From Macrobrachium rosenbergii (taxonomy: Eukaryota; Arthropoda; Malacostraca; Decapoda; Palaemonidae): a stretch of DNA of 64,000 bases. Of the stretch, positions 26,090 through 37,341 are shown in pieces (position 1 is the first letter of the stretch; each line of letters opens with the position of its first letter). The notes beneath the pieces were generated by a model. It was not told the origin of the DNA. It was given only the letters and a program-made list of their open reading frames with translations, and searched no databases. The position numbers and the translations under genes are program-made. The DNA is taken from contig NC_089783.1 in NCBI RefSeq assembly GCF_040412425.1, positions 42,541,625 through 42,605,624 of the forward strand, written 5' to 3'.

Positions 26090-27960
26090 GGCGGCTGTGA
26101 GGATTCCCCTCGGTGGTGGGGTCTCTGCCCTGCCAGTTCGATGCTAGGTGCTCCTGTGTTACTCTGGGGGAGGAATGTTGTTAAGGGATGTGCAATGACC
26201 CAATGAATTTCAGGCTGTGATGGTTAGGTGCAAGTCGATAATTTCTTTAGCAATTCTGCAATTTTGCCATGTTTGTGGCTTGTCCCTGTCTAAATGCTTA
26301 TGCATGGCTCCCTCCTGTAGGCGACATGAGATGGTTTAGAAAGACTAGCAGTTGTCATCCTGTAGTTGATGATGCCACCCATGAAATCTTCGGTGGGGGT
26401 CAGGTTGGGGATTGGTGAGTCATTTTACTCAGGAAGAGGTTAAGTGTAGTGCCAACTACTTGTTAATATCTTTGTCCGTACATCTTTCTTTAACAAAGAC
26501 TTAGGATAATCGTTTCAATCCACTATTTGTGAGGGTGCCGTATGGAACAATACATTTATGCTCTCCTAACTGTGTTCATAACTAACTTTTAATATCTTTA
26601 AAGGTACTCGCCCTTGCTGTTAAGGCAAAGTCTTAGGTTTGTGGTGGTTAAACCAAGGGTTTGCATGTCGTGAGAATATCAAGGAAGGGGAAGGTGGTGA
26701 TGCTATCCTCGCATGTGAATTGGAGGGCCGAGCTCTCTTTGAATTTCCTCCAAAGGTTCTCTTCTTGGTTGGCCCTGGTGAAGGTGTTGTGGATATAGTG
26801 GCAGTAAGTTGATGGGGTTTGTATCTGATTAAAGGCCTTCTCTTGCATGACACCCTTGTAGAGTTTGGCAAAGATGACCCCGAGGGGGATTAATGGTAAT
26901 CCAAAGGAGCTTTGAGGCGTCGGCCAGGCTGGCATCAGTTTTGGTGTGTAGTTTTTTGTAAGGATAACGACGAGTCCCGCAGTCTTATTAGCCCGTCTGA
27001 CAGTAATACCTTCGACAGCTTTAATGCTTCTTACAGTTTCGTAGAGCATCGTGGTCGTAGTTGAACTTTCATGTCCGCCTGGAAGGAGTCAGTTAACTTA
27101 ACCATACCCTTGATCTAAAAGGTATAGATGTGTTCAAGAAATACCTCTTCCTCAAGACGCTTCTTCAAAGGAGTAGGATGGGGAACACAACGGGCATCAA
27201 GGGCGTGTTAAAGAGGACCTCTACCTCAAGAAGCTTCTTCAGAGGATGAGGATGGGGAACGTAACGGGCATCAAGGCCTCGTTAAAGGAGGACCTCTCCC
27301 TCAAGAAGCTTCTTCAGAGGATGAGGATGGGGAACGTAACGGGCATCAAGGCCTCGTTAAAGGAGGACCTCTCCCTCAAGAAGCTTCTGCAGAGGGAACG
27401 TAACGGGCATCAAGGCCGCGTTAAAGGAGGACCTCTACCTCAAGAAGCTTCTTCAGAGGATGAGGATGTGGAACGTAACGGGCATCAAGGCCGCGTTAAA
27501 GGAGGACCCCTACCTCAAGGAGCTTCTTCAAAGGATAAGGACGGTGAGCGTAATAGGCATCAAGACCAATCTGAAGGAGGACGTCCATGTCACCACCCAG
27601 GTTAATGTAGTTACATATCCTGTGGGGAATCCATAACTTACTGTTGTTAAGGGTGGTAAGCTAATGGAGGATAGTCTGCTCCTTCTTGTAGTCTTCCAAT
27701 TGAAGGCAGTGGAGGACATCTAAAGTGAGGGTTGGGGATGGAAGGCAAGCTCCCAAGGGATGTAGCGATCTCCCACTCCTCTCGGATATCGAGGAGGCGT
27801 TGATATAGTTGACAGAGCTCCTTTGTAGACTCTTCCTCCTGAAGGCACTAGTACCATGTTCTTGCTCAGGTGAATGGTCCTGCAGGAGATGGTGGTATAG
27901 GTGGGAAGGAGACCCAACTGACAAGAACTGTTAGTCGCAACTGCTGCATCAGCTGTAACC
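26090..27960 (-). pseudogene. Decayed Penelope-like retroelement (RT plus GIY-YIG tail), reverse
   Basis: Read on the minus strand. About 27049-26940 gives RSIKAVEGITVRRANKTAGL and VVILTKNYTPKL, matching the RKADK...VVL...Y..KL segment of PLE reverse transcriptases. After an internal deletion comes GLPLIPLGVIFAKLYKG (the conserved SPLG..FA..YM region), QTPSTYCHYIHNTFTRANQE where the catalytic YIDD is now YIHN, and LQFTCEDSITTFPFLDIL (the FT.E....PFLD motif). Lower coordinates (about 26.4-26.2 kb) hold a broken segment like the SCxLQEGAMHKHxxxxH region of PLE GIY-YIG endonucleases. About 27.5-27.96 kb reads as a degraded N-terminal part. Frameshifts, stops, the deletion and the lost aspartates show it is inactive. 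The outer limits are approximate. Confidence 0.75.
27130..27600. repeat. 75-bp (25-codon) tandem repeat inside the PLE remnant
   Basis: About six units containing CTCAAGAAGCTTCTTCAGAG and GGGAACGTAACGGGCATCAA. AAGCTTCT anchors fall at 27231, 27306, 27381, 27445 and 27520, giving periods of 75, 75, 64 and 75 (one unit lacks 11 bp). The two central units are almost identical. Because 75 is a multiple of 3 the + strand stays open as a 25-residue repeat, but the host frame is probably the minus-strand PLE. Confidence 0.92.
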
Positions 27961-28389
27961 AAATATTACATGTATATTTACCGTTCAGATTCACTACACA
28001 TGAGATATGTTTGTGGCTTAATACTGATAAAAATAGGCTAATTGCTCCCCAAAAATTTTGAGTTGTTGCTGAACTCACGAACTAAGAAAACTAAAAAGGA
28101 GATGGAGTTCAATCAAGGGACTCGGTTTGAAATTTACGTGATAGTTGTGTAATGTTCAGGCGCATCATTTTATCACCTATTATATGAAATGTTATTTTTG
28201 ACATGAAGCATTCAATAAAGTTTACAAATTTTGTTAGATACGGCATTTATATTTTTATTTTCAAATAATACATGTATATGAACTTTACCACAGAATATTA
28301 CTGTTCCGATGATTCACGTTTTCATTCCTTTAACTGTGTGGTAAACAGTTTGCTATATGACACGTGAAGGTTTTCATTGAATATTTCAC

Positions 28390-28400
28390 ATATATATATG

Positions 28401-28456
<56 letters not shown>
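28390..28456. repeat. (TA)n microsatellite
   Basis: About 30 TA units with a TATGTATG interruption. Confidence 0.95.
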
Positions 28457-28460
<4 letters not shown>

Positions 28461-28534
28461 CATATATACATATGTATCATATATACATATACACATCTCC
28501 ATATATGTATGCATATATACATATAAACAAGTCT

Positions 28535-28746
<212 letters not shown>

Positions 28747-28769
28747 ATGTGTCTGTGTGTATATATAAT

Positions 28770-29116
28770 CAAATCTCAAATTTGGTGTGAAATCGACCCG
28801 ACACATCTGTAATCAAGAATTTCACGTGTGTAATTGTATCCTGGAATCCAGGAGAAACCGAACGATATCGTTATACGAGGAAATTTAAGAACGTTGCACG
28901 AAAAAAGCTGATGGATATTGAATCAAAGAGATGGGTGGCTCGTGTATCGTGACCTTCATATCGACTGTACAGTTGGGTTGAATGGGTCTTTGTGGTTTTC
29001 CACGCGTCATTTTATAGACTGAAATGGTAAGCTCAGTTTTTACGGATTACATGTGCACGTCATGGAGTGCATCGGCATTGTCGTTAAATTTGAGGCCAGA
29101 TATTTGATTTATATTT
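28770..29116. other. Unique sequence, nothing recognised
   Basis: No feature could be supported. Confidence 0.5.
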
Positions 29117-29512
29117 CCAGAATTCTGTAAAAGAAATCTATTGTGCCGGCTTTGTCTGTCCGTACGCACTTTATTCTGTCGGCACTTTTTCTGTCTTGAG
29201 GCTAGAGGGCTGCAAATTGGTATGTTGATCATCCATCCTCCAACCATCAAACGTACCAAATTGCAGCCCTCTATCCTCAGTAGTTTTCATTCTATTTAAG
29301 GTTTAAGTCAGTCATATTCGTGCTTCTGGCAACGATATAGGATAGGCCACCACCCGGCCGTGTTTAAAGTTTCATGGACTGCGGCTCATACAGCATTATA
29401 CCGAGACCACCGAAAGATCGATCTATTTTCGATGACCTTGATTATACGCTGTAGCGGCTGAACAGAAAACTCGATTGTGCCGAAGAAACTTCGGCGCATT
29501 TTTTACTTGCTT
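29117..29512 (+). mobile_element. Four-hairpin repeat family, copy 2
   Basis: Near full length. The central inverted repeat (29198-29285) keeps GAGGCTAGAGGGCTGCAAAT on the left arm. The ACCACCGAAAG hairpin and the terminal GCCGAAG/CTTCGGC hairpin are present. It lacks the short CCGCCCTCAGATCTTAAAAA segment before the central hairpin, so the outermost part of the left arm is lost. Confidence 0.88.
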
Positions 29513-30036
29513 CGTTTTGGTGGAATTTTTGCCCTGTACCTTTAAATGTGCATCCAAGGCGTTTAGTTAGTGTGAAGTAAGTTGCGATTTGCTGGAAACC
29601 AAGCAAATTGTGAAGATTCTGAGGGTAATTCAATTACTTTCTTCCGCTCACCCTCCGTATTTACCCGACATCTCTGAGGATGCTGGAATTCAGGTTTTCT
29701 AAACTGTCATTAATTGGACATTATGTAGGCAGTCAGTTATGTTCGTTAGACCACATTTCCGGGTTGACTAAGTTTGCTTCTAGATTCAAGTTGCTGTATT
29801 TCTTCTTCAGCAGGATTTGAAAGTTTTTTTTTCTTTACTTTTTATCCGTGTTTGAATGTGTAAATTGCCCTTTCTGGCTGCTTTGTTGAAAATCTTAAAT
29901 AAATTGCCTTCCAAAAGTGGTTGTTCTGGTATGAATAATTAAATCGTCCTCTCTTTGGCTGCCCTTTTATCTTATATATTTGACGATCTGTCGCTAGAAC
30001 TTGCAATATTTTATGTTGTCGTAGAGCTGCTGGAGG

Positions 30037-30201
<165 letters not shown>

Positions 30202-30392
30202 AAGATAATAATTTTATAGTATCGTGCGCTTATTTTCAAGGCTGAAGTTTTTAAAGAAAAGACAAATATTGTTGATATCTTGAAATATTTATTCTTGTGC
30301 GAAGTGTTTCAGCCACTGACTCATGCGTATCAGCAGGGTAACCTTGCACAGAAACTACATTGCTTATGTGATAGTTATATAATAGCATAAAT

Positions 30393-30640
<248 letters not shown>

Positions 30641-31045
30641 TCATGCATACAATAAATCCATCATTATCAGTCAGACTTTTTGGTAGTGCTCGGTGTGAGA
30701 CTAAACATTGCTATTGCAGAATCGTCAATTTCATTTCTTCCGGGTTGATATAATAGAGGGAATATTGCCGTGAATCGCTCACGGTTTCATGTTCATTGGC
30801 TTGCGTTATTGTTGACCTGGAAAAAACCAGCTTATTTTTGGTTCGTGCCTGTGAGCTTTCAGAGTTCCATAACAGACTAAGAATGAAAAAGAGAGGCGGG
30901 GGGGCGATAGACATCGAGGTGTGCGTGCCTTGTCCTCGTTCCCTTGTCTGGAATGTGTTCTGTTATTTTGAATTGAATATTAACGGCTGCATTTTCTCCT
31001 TTTTTTGGAAGTTTTTTCCTTAATCACAAAAAATTGACAGAATAT

Positions 31046-31050
<5 letters not shown>

Positions 31051-31080
<30 letters not shown>
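31051..31080. repeat. (CT)n microsatellite
   Basis: 15 CT units followed by CACACA. Confidence 0.95.
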
Positions 31081-31087
<7 letters not shown>

Positions 31088-31188
31088 TGGTAAAAAAAAT
31101 TATCAAGGTTCTCTAGCACAAGCGTATTGACTTTAGCAACTTGTATATTTCCATATTCAGTGACATTGTTGTTCAGACGTCACTTTCT

Positions 31189-31189
<1 letters not shown>

Positions 31190-31258
<69 letters not shown>
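31190..31258. repeat. (CT)n microsatellite
   Basis: About 34 uninterrupted CT units. Confidence 0.97.
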
Positions 31259-31262
<4 letters not shown>

Positions 31263-31916
31263 GCAAAGAAAGTATATGGCATTTAGCTTTGTATATCTGC
31301 ATATGATTCTTTTCCTGTATCTCGACTTTTTTTTTTTGTTCTCAAACCCTTAAGCATATTTAGTTCAATAGCGCTTGCTTGCGTGTCTGGCGAAGGCATT
31401 TCTCGCCATTCGTTTTTCTTACTACATTCTTGTGGCTATATTTTGGAGGATTTCCAAATGGACCTGGAACTGTTGATGGGAAAATTTGTTAAAATGAAAA
31501 GTGACAGAGAGACAAAAACGAGATGGAAACAGGTCATATTGTACTGTTATAGTTGTAACGTTAACCCATAACCTGTCTCCAAAATTTTGAGGTGAAGAGA
31601 TTCACCGTCATAAAAAGAAGTGCATATTCTGTTGAGCCTCAGGATCTTCCATATATTATGTGTATATTACCTCTTCAAGTCAAGATAGGTAAAAACCAAA
31701 CAGATTAAATAAAAGAATATATACAACTGTATTACTGTGGGTTTCTTTATCCCATGAAATTGCCATATTTACTCTAGCCACTTACGCACGTTGACCCTCT
31801 AAGGAGGGTAGCTGTTCATGATTTTGCGGAAACGATATTTGGATAAAAAAAAAAGGGACTCAAATGGGAAACTTTACTGCATTTGCTGCTTCTCCAAATG
31901 TTCTTATCGTGAGGAT
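31259..31916. other. Unique sequence, nothing recognised
   Basis: No feature could be supported. Confidence 0.5.
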
Positions 31917-32305
31917 TTTTGTTTTCTGTAAAAGAAAACTACTGAGATGGCTTTGTCTGTCCGTCCGCACTTTTTCTGTCCGCCCTCAGATCTTAAAAAG
32001 TACTGAGGCTAGAGGGCTGCAAATTGGTATGTTGATCATCCACCCTCCAATCATAAAACATACCAAATTGCAGCCCTCTAGCCTCATTAGTTTTTATTTT
32101 ATTTAAGGTTAAAGTTAGCCATAAACGTGCGTCTGGCAACGCTATAGGACAGGCCACCACCGGCCGTGGTTAAAAATTCATGGGCCGCGGCTCATACAGC
32201 TTTACAGCGAGACCACCGATAGATAGATCTATTTGCGGTGGCCTTGATTATACGCTGCACAGAAAACTCGATTGCGCCGAAGAAACTTTGGTGCATTATT
32301 TATTT
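31917..32305 (+). mobile_element. Four-hairpin repeat family, copy 3 (good representative)
   Basis: Hairpin I: GTTTTCT/AGAAAAC at 31921-31940. Hairpin II: arms of about 40 bp, left 31994-32035 and right 32055-32097 (TACTGAGGCTAGAGGGCTGC against GCAGCCCTCTAGCCTCA). Hairpin III: GACCACCGAxAGATAG against CTATTTGCGGTGGCC, 32210-32242. Hairpin IV: GCGCCGAAG/CTTTGGTGC at 32274-32295. Between II and III lies a conserved single-stranded part (TGCGTCTGGCAACG, GACAGGCCACCACCGG, CATGGGCCGCGGCTCATACA). No ORF and no terminal inverted repeats joining the two ends. Confidence 0.9.
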
Positions 32306-32618
32306 ATTTTCTTTATTTTCAATTGGACAGTCGCTTTCGCTGGAGTCATTATGTACTGGTTTTGGCATAAACGCATAGTGCATATGCAAAATTATTCATA
32401 GATTTGCTGTCATTTTTGACGATGCCGTTACGTAATTATGTGTGGGGTTTTGTGCATTTTTTCATCATTAAGGAAAACAACACAGTGGTCGCTGCCACCT
32501 TCGTACTTTTACTGCTGAATTTGGGGTGAACCACTGTGCGAAAAACTTCTAAAACACTTTTTGTTCCATATACCTATATAGGGCTCATCGGAAGTGCTTC
32601 CGTCCATTAGGCTCCTAT

Positions 32619-32745
32619 ACCTTCGTTCATACTCTCTTTCTCCCATTTTACTTTCCACCCTCTCCTAACAATTGTTTCAACATAATTTTTAGCACTGAAT
32701 GTCCTCCTGAGTCCCAGCGCTTGGGCTTTTGCCTAAATTTTACAA
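32619..32745 (+). mobile_element. Pyrimidine-rich SINE-like repeat, copy 3 (partial)
   Basis: Keeps CATACTCTCTTTCTCCCATT, CCACCCTCTCCTAACAATTG and the AGTCCCAGCGCTTGG...GCCTAAAT end. The 5' head is missing. Confidence 0.65.
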
Positions 32746-32754
32746 ACCAGTTCC

Positions 32755-33330
32755 AGTTCCGGAAGTGTTTCCAACTCCTCACCACACGCACTGCTCCACT
32801 TCCTTTATTTTGCATAAACTTCGCTATTCCTGAATATTAAGGCCCTTCTTTTCCATACCTCATCACAACATCTCAGGTTCTTTTCTGTCTTCCTCTCCTT
32901 TTCTTTAATGAAGCCTCTGAATTTTACAGCTTTCACCTTCCAATTGTTTTCCAGTCTTTCCCCGTGATAAAACCATCTCGAAACACTTGGATCCTTCCTT
33001 TTATCAATGCTAACCTTTTTAACACTACTTTGTATCTTTGCATATCTTCACTGTTTCAGTTTCTTTCATGCTGTATATACTGCACAAACTGCTTTATCTA
33101 AACTTCTGCAGTTTTTTATATTTTATATTTGCATTCAGTATCCTTGCCTTGCTTCCATAGAAGAGAATTGGTACAGCAATCCTTTTATGCATTCTACCTC
33201 AGATTCGATAAATATTCGAAGTTTTTCCTGATCTTTTTCACGTACCTTGCTACTTCCTGTGCTTCACCTGTTCTGTGACTTGCTTCTTTCATATTGCCAT
33301 CATTTGTTGTATTGATCCCCAAGTGCCTTT
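32755..33330 (-). pseudogene. Decayed LINE reverse-transcriptase 3' half, reverse
   Basis: The minus strand carries broken frames matching non-LTR RT C-terminal motifs: an RISEVEC-like segment, then KGIAVPILFYGSxARILNAN (the VPTLLYGSE.W..N motif) near 33190-33130, then a block near 33010-32950 with DKRKDPSVSRWFYHGERLEN (the IxxWxGHxxR position). Several stops and frame changes make it a relic. Confidence 0.65.
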
Positions 33331-33690
33331 AAAAATCTTTGCCTTTCAATCGTACACCTTCCATATTAACATACCCCCGGCCATTTGGCGGCTTTCACGC
33401 CTCACAGAGCGACAGAGATGCCATAAGTGTCTTCCCAGAATCCCAGAGGAGGGAAGAAACGTTTGGCTACCGTTGGCCTACAGATCAGCGACTTGGATAT
33501 CCACCTAGGGACCATTTCCTCCCACCAAGGGGTTCCCAAGCCGTTACTAGAGGGTCGTAGTATATAACAACAGGTTATTTCAGTGAAAATGCTTATAAAG
33601 AGAAGCTGGAATACAACATAGCTGCTGATAGGATGTGGTCCTAATAAAAGGTAGTGAACTGATCAAGTAGAGGGGATGAGAAATAAAAAA
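33331..33690. other. Unrecognised, less AT-rich stretch
   Basis: A 33339-33560 frame (FGGFHASQSDRDAISVFPES...) is open but matches nothing known to me. It may belong to the adjacent LINE or another element. Confidence 0.3.
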
Positions 33691-33693
33691 TTA

Positions 33694-33695
<2 letters not shown>

Positions 33696-33754
<59 letters not shown>
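33696..33754. repeat. (CT)n microsatellite
   Basis: About 30 CT units. Confidence 0.97.
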
Positions 33755-33757
<3 letters not shown>

Positions 33758-33790
33758 ACAGTTTCAATACTGAAATTCTTTGAAAGTTTT

Positions 33791-33912
33791 GACTCACATC
33801 GGGGTCGAACCCTGGTCTTTCAGTGAGAGGCCAGGGCGTTAGCAGTTCACCCACAATTGCTAATGCCCTGGCCTCTGATTAGAAAGACCGGGGTTCAGTC
33901 CCTATGTGAGTC
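33791..33912. repeat. Snap-back repeat with B-box-like arms
   Basis: Arm 33791-33844 and arm 33858-33912 are reverse complements over about 54 bp with a handful of mismatches and a 13-nt loop. Each arm, read outward, contains a GGGTTCGACCCC/GGGGTTCAGTCCC motif like a tRNA B box, and a shared GCCCTGGCCTCT. It looks like two tRNA-derived half-elements head to head. It ends seven bases before a (TA)n array. Confidence 0.85.
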
Positions 33913-33916
33913 AGAA

Positions 33917-34019
<103 letters not shown>

Positions 34020-34363
34020 TGTATGTATATGTATATATGCTGTATATACACATAACTAACACAGAATAAAACATAACCGTAAAAACACGAATAATGCACT
34101 TTTGAAAAGCAAAAAAGGAAAAGTATTTTATATATCCAAATGTTGTTATTTCCAGTAATGGCAGAGGAGAGCATAACACAAATTTCCCTCGTATCTGGCA
34201 GGTGATTCCGGGTTATTTATTGTCGTGTGTGCGTAGTGTTGGTAAATAACACACACTCACGTGCTCCCCATGACGTGTAATAAATTGTAATTGAATTGCG
34301 TGGGGGAACATATAACTCATGCCTAAGATATATTCACTGTCACACAAGCACTGTATCATGCAT

Positions 34364-34391
34364 GCTTGTATGTATGTATGTATGTATGTAT
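34364..34391. repeat. (GTAT)n microsatellite
   Basis: About six TGTA units. Confidence 0.9.
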
Positions 34392-34623
34392 GAACAGATG
34401 ATATGTATATTCATCTCTAAACCTGCCAGTGTCTTTTGTATATGCGAAGAGTTGGGAACTCTCAGCATTCACGATTTTCAATTTTATTTAACTTGAGTGC
34501 TTGTGAGCGTATTTTGTTCGATGGAATAACCTAATGGGCCCATTTAGTGACGGTAACCTCACCAATTTTCTTAAACCCATGGTTTGTGACATGGCCTCGA
34601 TTTTAATGATGGTGTTATCCTTG

Positions 34624-34861
34624 GGGGGAGTAGTGCCGTCAGTGCACTTCGTGCGGTGCACTGTTGGCACTACTTAAGGTTCTTTGCAGCGTCCCTCTGG
34701 CCCTTAGCTGCAACCCCTTTCATTCCTCTTACTATACGTCTGTTCATATTCTCTTTCTTCCACCTTACTTTCCACCCCCTCCTAACAATTGATTCATAGT
34801 GCAGCTGCGAGGTTTTCCTCCTGTTACACCTTTCAAACCTTTTCACTGTCAATTTCCGTGG
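34624..34861 (+). mobile_element. Pyrimidine-rich SINE-like repeat, copy 4
   Basis: Starts GGGGGGAGTAGTGCCGTCAG and keeps all blocks up to the CACTGTCAATTTCCGTG part, where a (CA)n array at 34882 begins. The expected GGTCCCAGTGCTTGG 3' block is therefore absent. Confidence 0.75.
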
Positions 34862-34881
34862 GTATTGTGGCAATTGAATTT

Positions 34882-34892
34882 ACACACACGCG

Positions 34893-34978
<86 letters not shown>
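34882..34978. repeat. (CA)n microsatellite with (CG)n core
   Basis: ACACAC, then six CG units, then about 39 CA units. Confidence 0.97.
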
Positions 34979-34984
<6 letters not shown>

Positions 34985-35548
34985 CTGTAATGTGAGTGTA
35001 GCAGACAGAAACAAGAAATGAAACATATTATTAAAGACACTGTACGAAAGAATAACCAAGTTGAGAAAGTAAAAGCAGACTAAGGACCATGTAGTGGGTT
35101 ACAAATAAGTTTTATGCGAACTCACCTCTCGTACCCTATGTATTCAGTATATCTTGTTTGCTTTTCACATAAAGAAATTAGTTGGCAAATAAACGAAAAG
35201 TGTACGACCAGTGGCGACAACTATATGCAAGCCAGGTTTTAATACAGCAACATGCGTGCTATCTGTCTAAATAATTTGAAATTTCAGAAAAACAGTATCC
35301 CTAGTATACTGTAAGTAAATGAACAAACAAAATACATGATACATAAATATACAAGCAGACATGATTAAATTAATATGAATAATTGCTTCAAAGTATTGTT
35401 AGTGTCTCCTGGCATGCGGGCCTATTTTTTATGACGTCGACTTTGGAAAGAAATTTCTGTGAGCTGTTGAATCACCAGAGAAACAAGACGCCTCATCCAG
35501 TGTCAGGATACATATCAGTGGTAGATATGAATGTGTATTGGTAAAGTC
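34985..35548. other. Unique sequence, nothing recognised
   Basis: No feature could be supported. Confidence 0.5.
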
Positions 35549-35848
35549 AGTCATGCGGTGCACTGTAGGCATTACTTAAGGTTTCTTGCAGCGTGCCTTC
35601 GGCCCCTAGCTGCAACCCCTTTCTTTCCTCTTATTGTACCTCCTTTCATATTCTCTTTCTTCCATCTTACTTTCCACCCTCTGCTGACAATTAATTAATG
35701 GCGCAACTGCTACAGCTCCTGTTACACCTTTCAAACCTTTTACTGTCAGTTTCCGTTTCATCGCTGAATGACCTTATAGGTCCCAGTGCTTGTCCTTTGG
35801 CCTAAATTCTATATTCAATTCAATTCAATTCAATTCAATTCAATTCAG
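35549..35848 (+). mobile_element. Pyrimidine-rich SINE-like repeat, copy 5, with (ATTCA)n tail
   Basis: The most complete 3' end: TTATAGGTCCCAGTGCTTG, then GCCTAAATTCTAT, then seven ATTCA units (35813-35848). A short tandem repeat directly after the body is the usual mark of a SINE/LINE 3' tail, which argues that this family is retroposed and points + here. Confidence 0.8.
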
Positions 35849-35849
35849 T

Positions 35850-36670
35850 TCATTATACCCAGTGATGAGAGGGACTAAATTGTATTTGAGGTGACTTAAG
35901 TGTATTTATTTATCATATGTGCGTACCTTACACAGTAACTTGAGAATGACAACATGAAATCGATTCAAGTTATATAATCATGTGGTTTTATAATGACAAA
36001 TAAAGGCGATACTCTTGTGGCTTCGTCAACACTTACTGCAGTAGAGTGTTGGTGTGAAACAAGTTGTTGAAGACAAGGTCTTTGGACCTTTGCTAAAGTC
36101 AAAACAAATTTTTGATAGATCTCGATCAATATTTAATTTGCACTTTCTCTTCGCATATGGCCTGAAAAAACATCATGATGAAATCTAAAACTGTATTAAT
36201 TTTCATGGAATTAAATTTCATGAAGATCGAAAACGATGAACGTATGTAGTTGAATCAGCTTGCGGTCTACTTACATGTTTGTAGAACTACTAGTTTTGGC
36301 ATGATAGAGATTACAAGAGAATATGGAATTTCTTTGCCACGTTGGTTCGAATTTAGTGTTGAAGATGGAAGTCGTCTTTGTTGGTGGGCCAAGAAAAACC
36401 ACTCCAAATGAAAATGAGATGATCACTGAAGTAGCAACAGCAATGTAAAGTTAACTTTAAATGTTTCAGTTGGGACAGTCAGAAATAGGCTCTCAAAATA
36501 GTACTCACCATAGGACTTGGCAGTGAAGTACAAGCTGTAGAATGGGCTTATAGGAACCAGGCTGAAATTTGTTCCACGTTATTCAGATGGGTTAAATCTC
36601 TAACCCAGAGTAATTTTCAATGACGGAAGGCCATCGATTCCTATATATGTATTTCCATTTGCATTTCCCC
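35850..36670. other. Unique sequence, nothing recognised
   Basis: No feature could be supported. Confidence 0.5.
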
Positions 36671-36673
36671 AGA

Positions 36674-36866
36674 CAGTTCCTCGTTGGGAGAGTTGTAGGT
36701 TGTCGAGTCGGCCCGAGTTCGAGTCATCGGCCACAATAAGCTGTACTTGCTAGGTAACCAATTGGTTCTTAGCTACGTAAAATAAGTCGAATCCTTCGTG
36801 GCCAGCCCTGGGAGAGCTGTTAATCAGCTCAGTGGTCTGGTTAAACTAAGGTATACTTAACTTTAA
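36674..36866 (+). mobile_element. tRNA-derived SINE, copy 1
   Basis: The head holds a B-box-like GAGTTCGAGTC at 36716. The body is shared with copy 2 at 50.64 kb: TGCTAGGTAACCAATTGGTT, TTAGCTACGTAAAATAA, CCAGCCCTGGGAGAGCTGTT, AATCAGCTCAGTGGTCTGGT, then TAAACTAAGGTATACTT. The 5' head is shorter than in copy 2. Confidence 0.8.
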
Positions 36867-36993
36867 CTTATATCCCCAGACATTATAGCACAAGATACAG
36901 CATCCAGAAGTAGACCTTGCAGCTAGAAGCAGCTGTATGTAAAACCTTTTGAAAATATAAATGGAAAAAAAAATAAAAATAAAAAAAACAAAA

Positions 36994-37341
36994 TTATCGT
37001 GTAGTGCAAATTTTGGTATGATTCGCGTATAGTTCCAGTAAACCCACTTGGATTCCTATTGCATACTCGGGGTGCAAAGATCGATTATCATTTTTACGGG
37101 AACACGTCGATTTGATCGGTTCCGGGAAGCCAGGTTTATGAGAAATTTTCGTAGGGTGTGGTAAATTTATTTCCACGTCACGCAATTTCATTCTGTTACA
37201 GATATTTGTGTGGCCCATTAAATGTTTCGTAACGCGTTCTGAGCTGGGAAAATGATCATGCAGGGTTTTTCTGCTGAAACGTTGGCTGCAAAGAACGTAT
37301 GATTTTTGGGAGGGAGACTTGTCACAATTATCATCTAGCAT
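36994..37341 (-). other. 115-codon open frame, unrecognised
   Basis: A minus-strand frame with ATG at 37341. The peptide is basic and His/Lys-rich (for example RKTLHDHFPSSERVTKHLMG). No family motif or splice context is visible. It may be chance or decayed element coding. Confidence 0.15.

Noticed and set aside
27130..27600. CRISPR-like array
   Set aside because: Repeats are contiguous 75-bp tandem units with no spacers, in a eukaryotic genome.
27246..27605. 119-codon + frame with 25-residue repeats as a possible repeat protein
   Set aside because: It lies inside a minus-strand PLE remnant and is explained by a 75-bp tandem repeat staying in frame.
31917..32305. Self-cleaving ribozyme (HDV-like or hammerhead) in the four-hairpin element
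   Set aside because: No hammerhead core (CUGAUGA...GAAA) or HDV-type nested pseudoknot could be traced by eye; a covariance search would be needed to reopen this.
33801..33815. A functional tRNA gene at the snap-back repeat
   Set aside because: Only B-box-like motifs are present; no cloverleaf with anticodon arm could be drawn.
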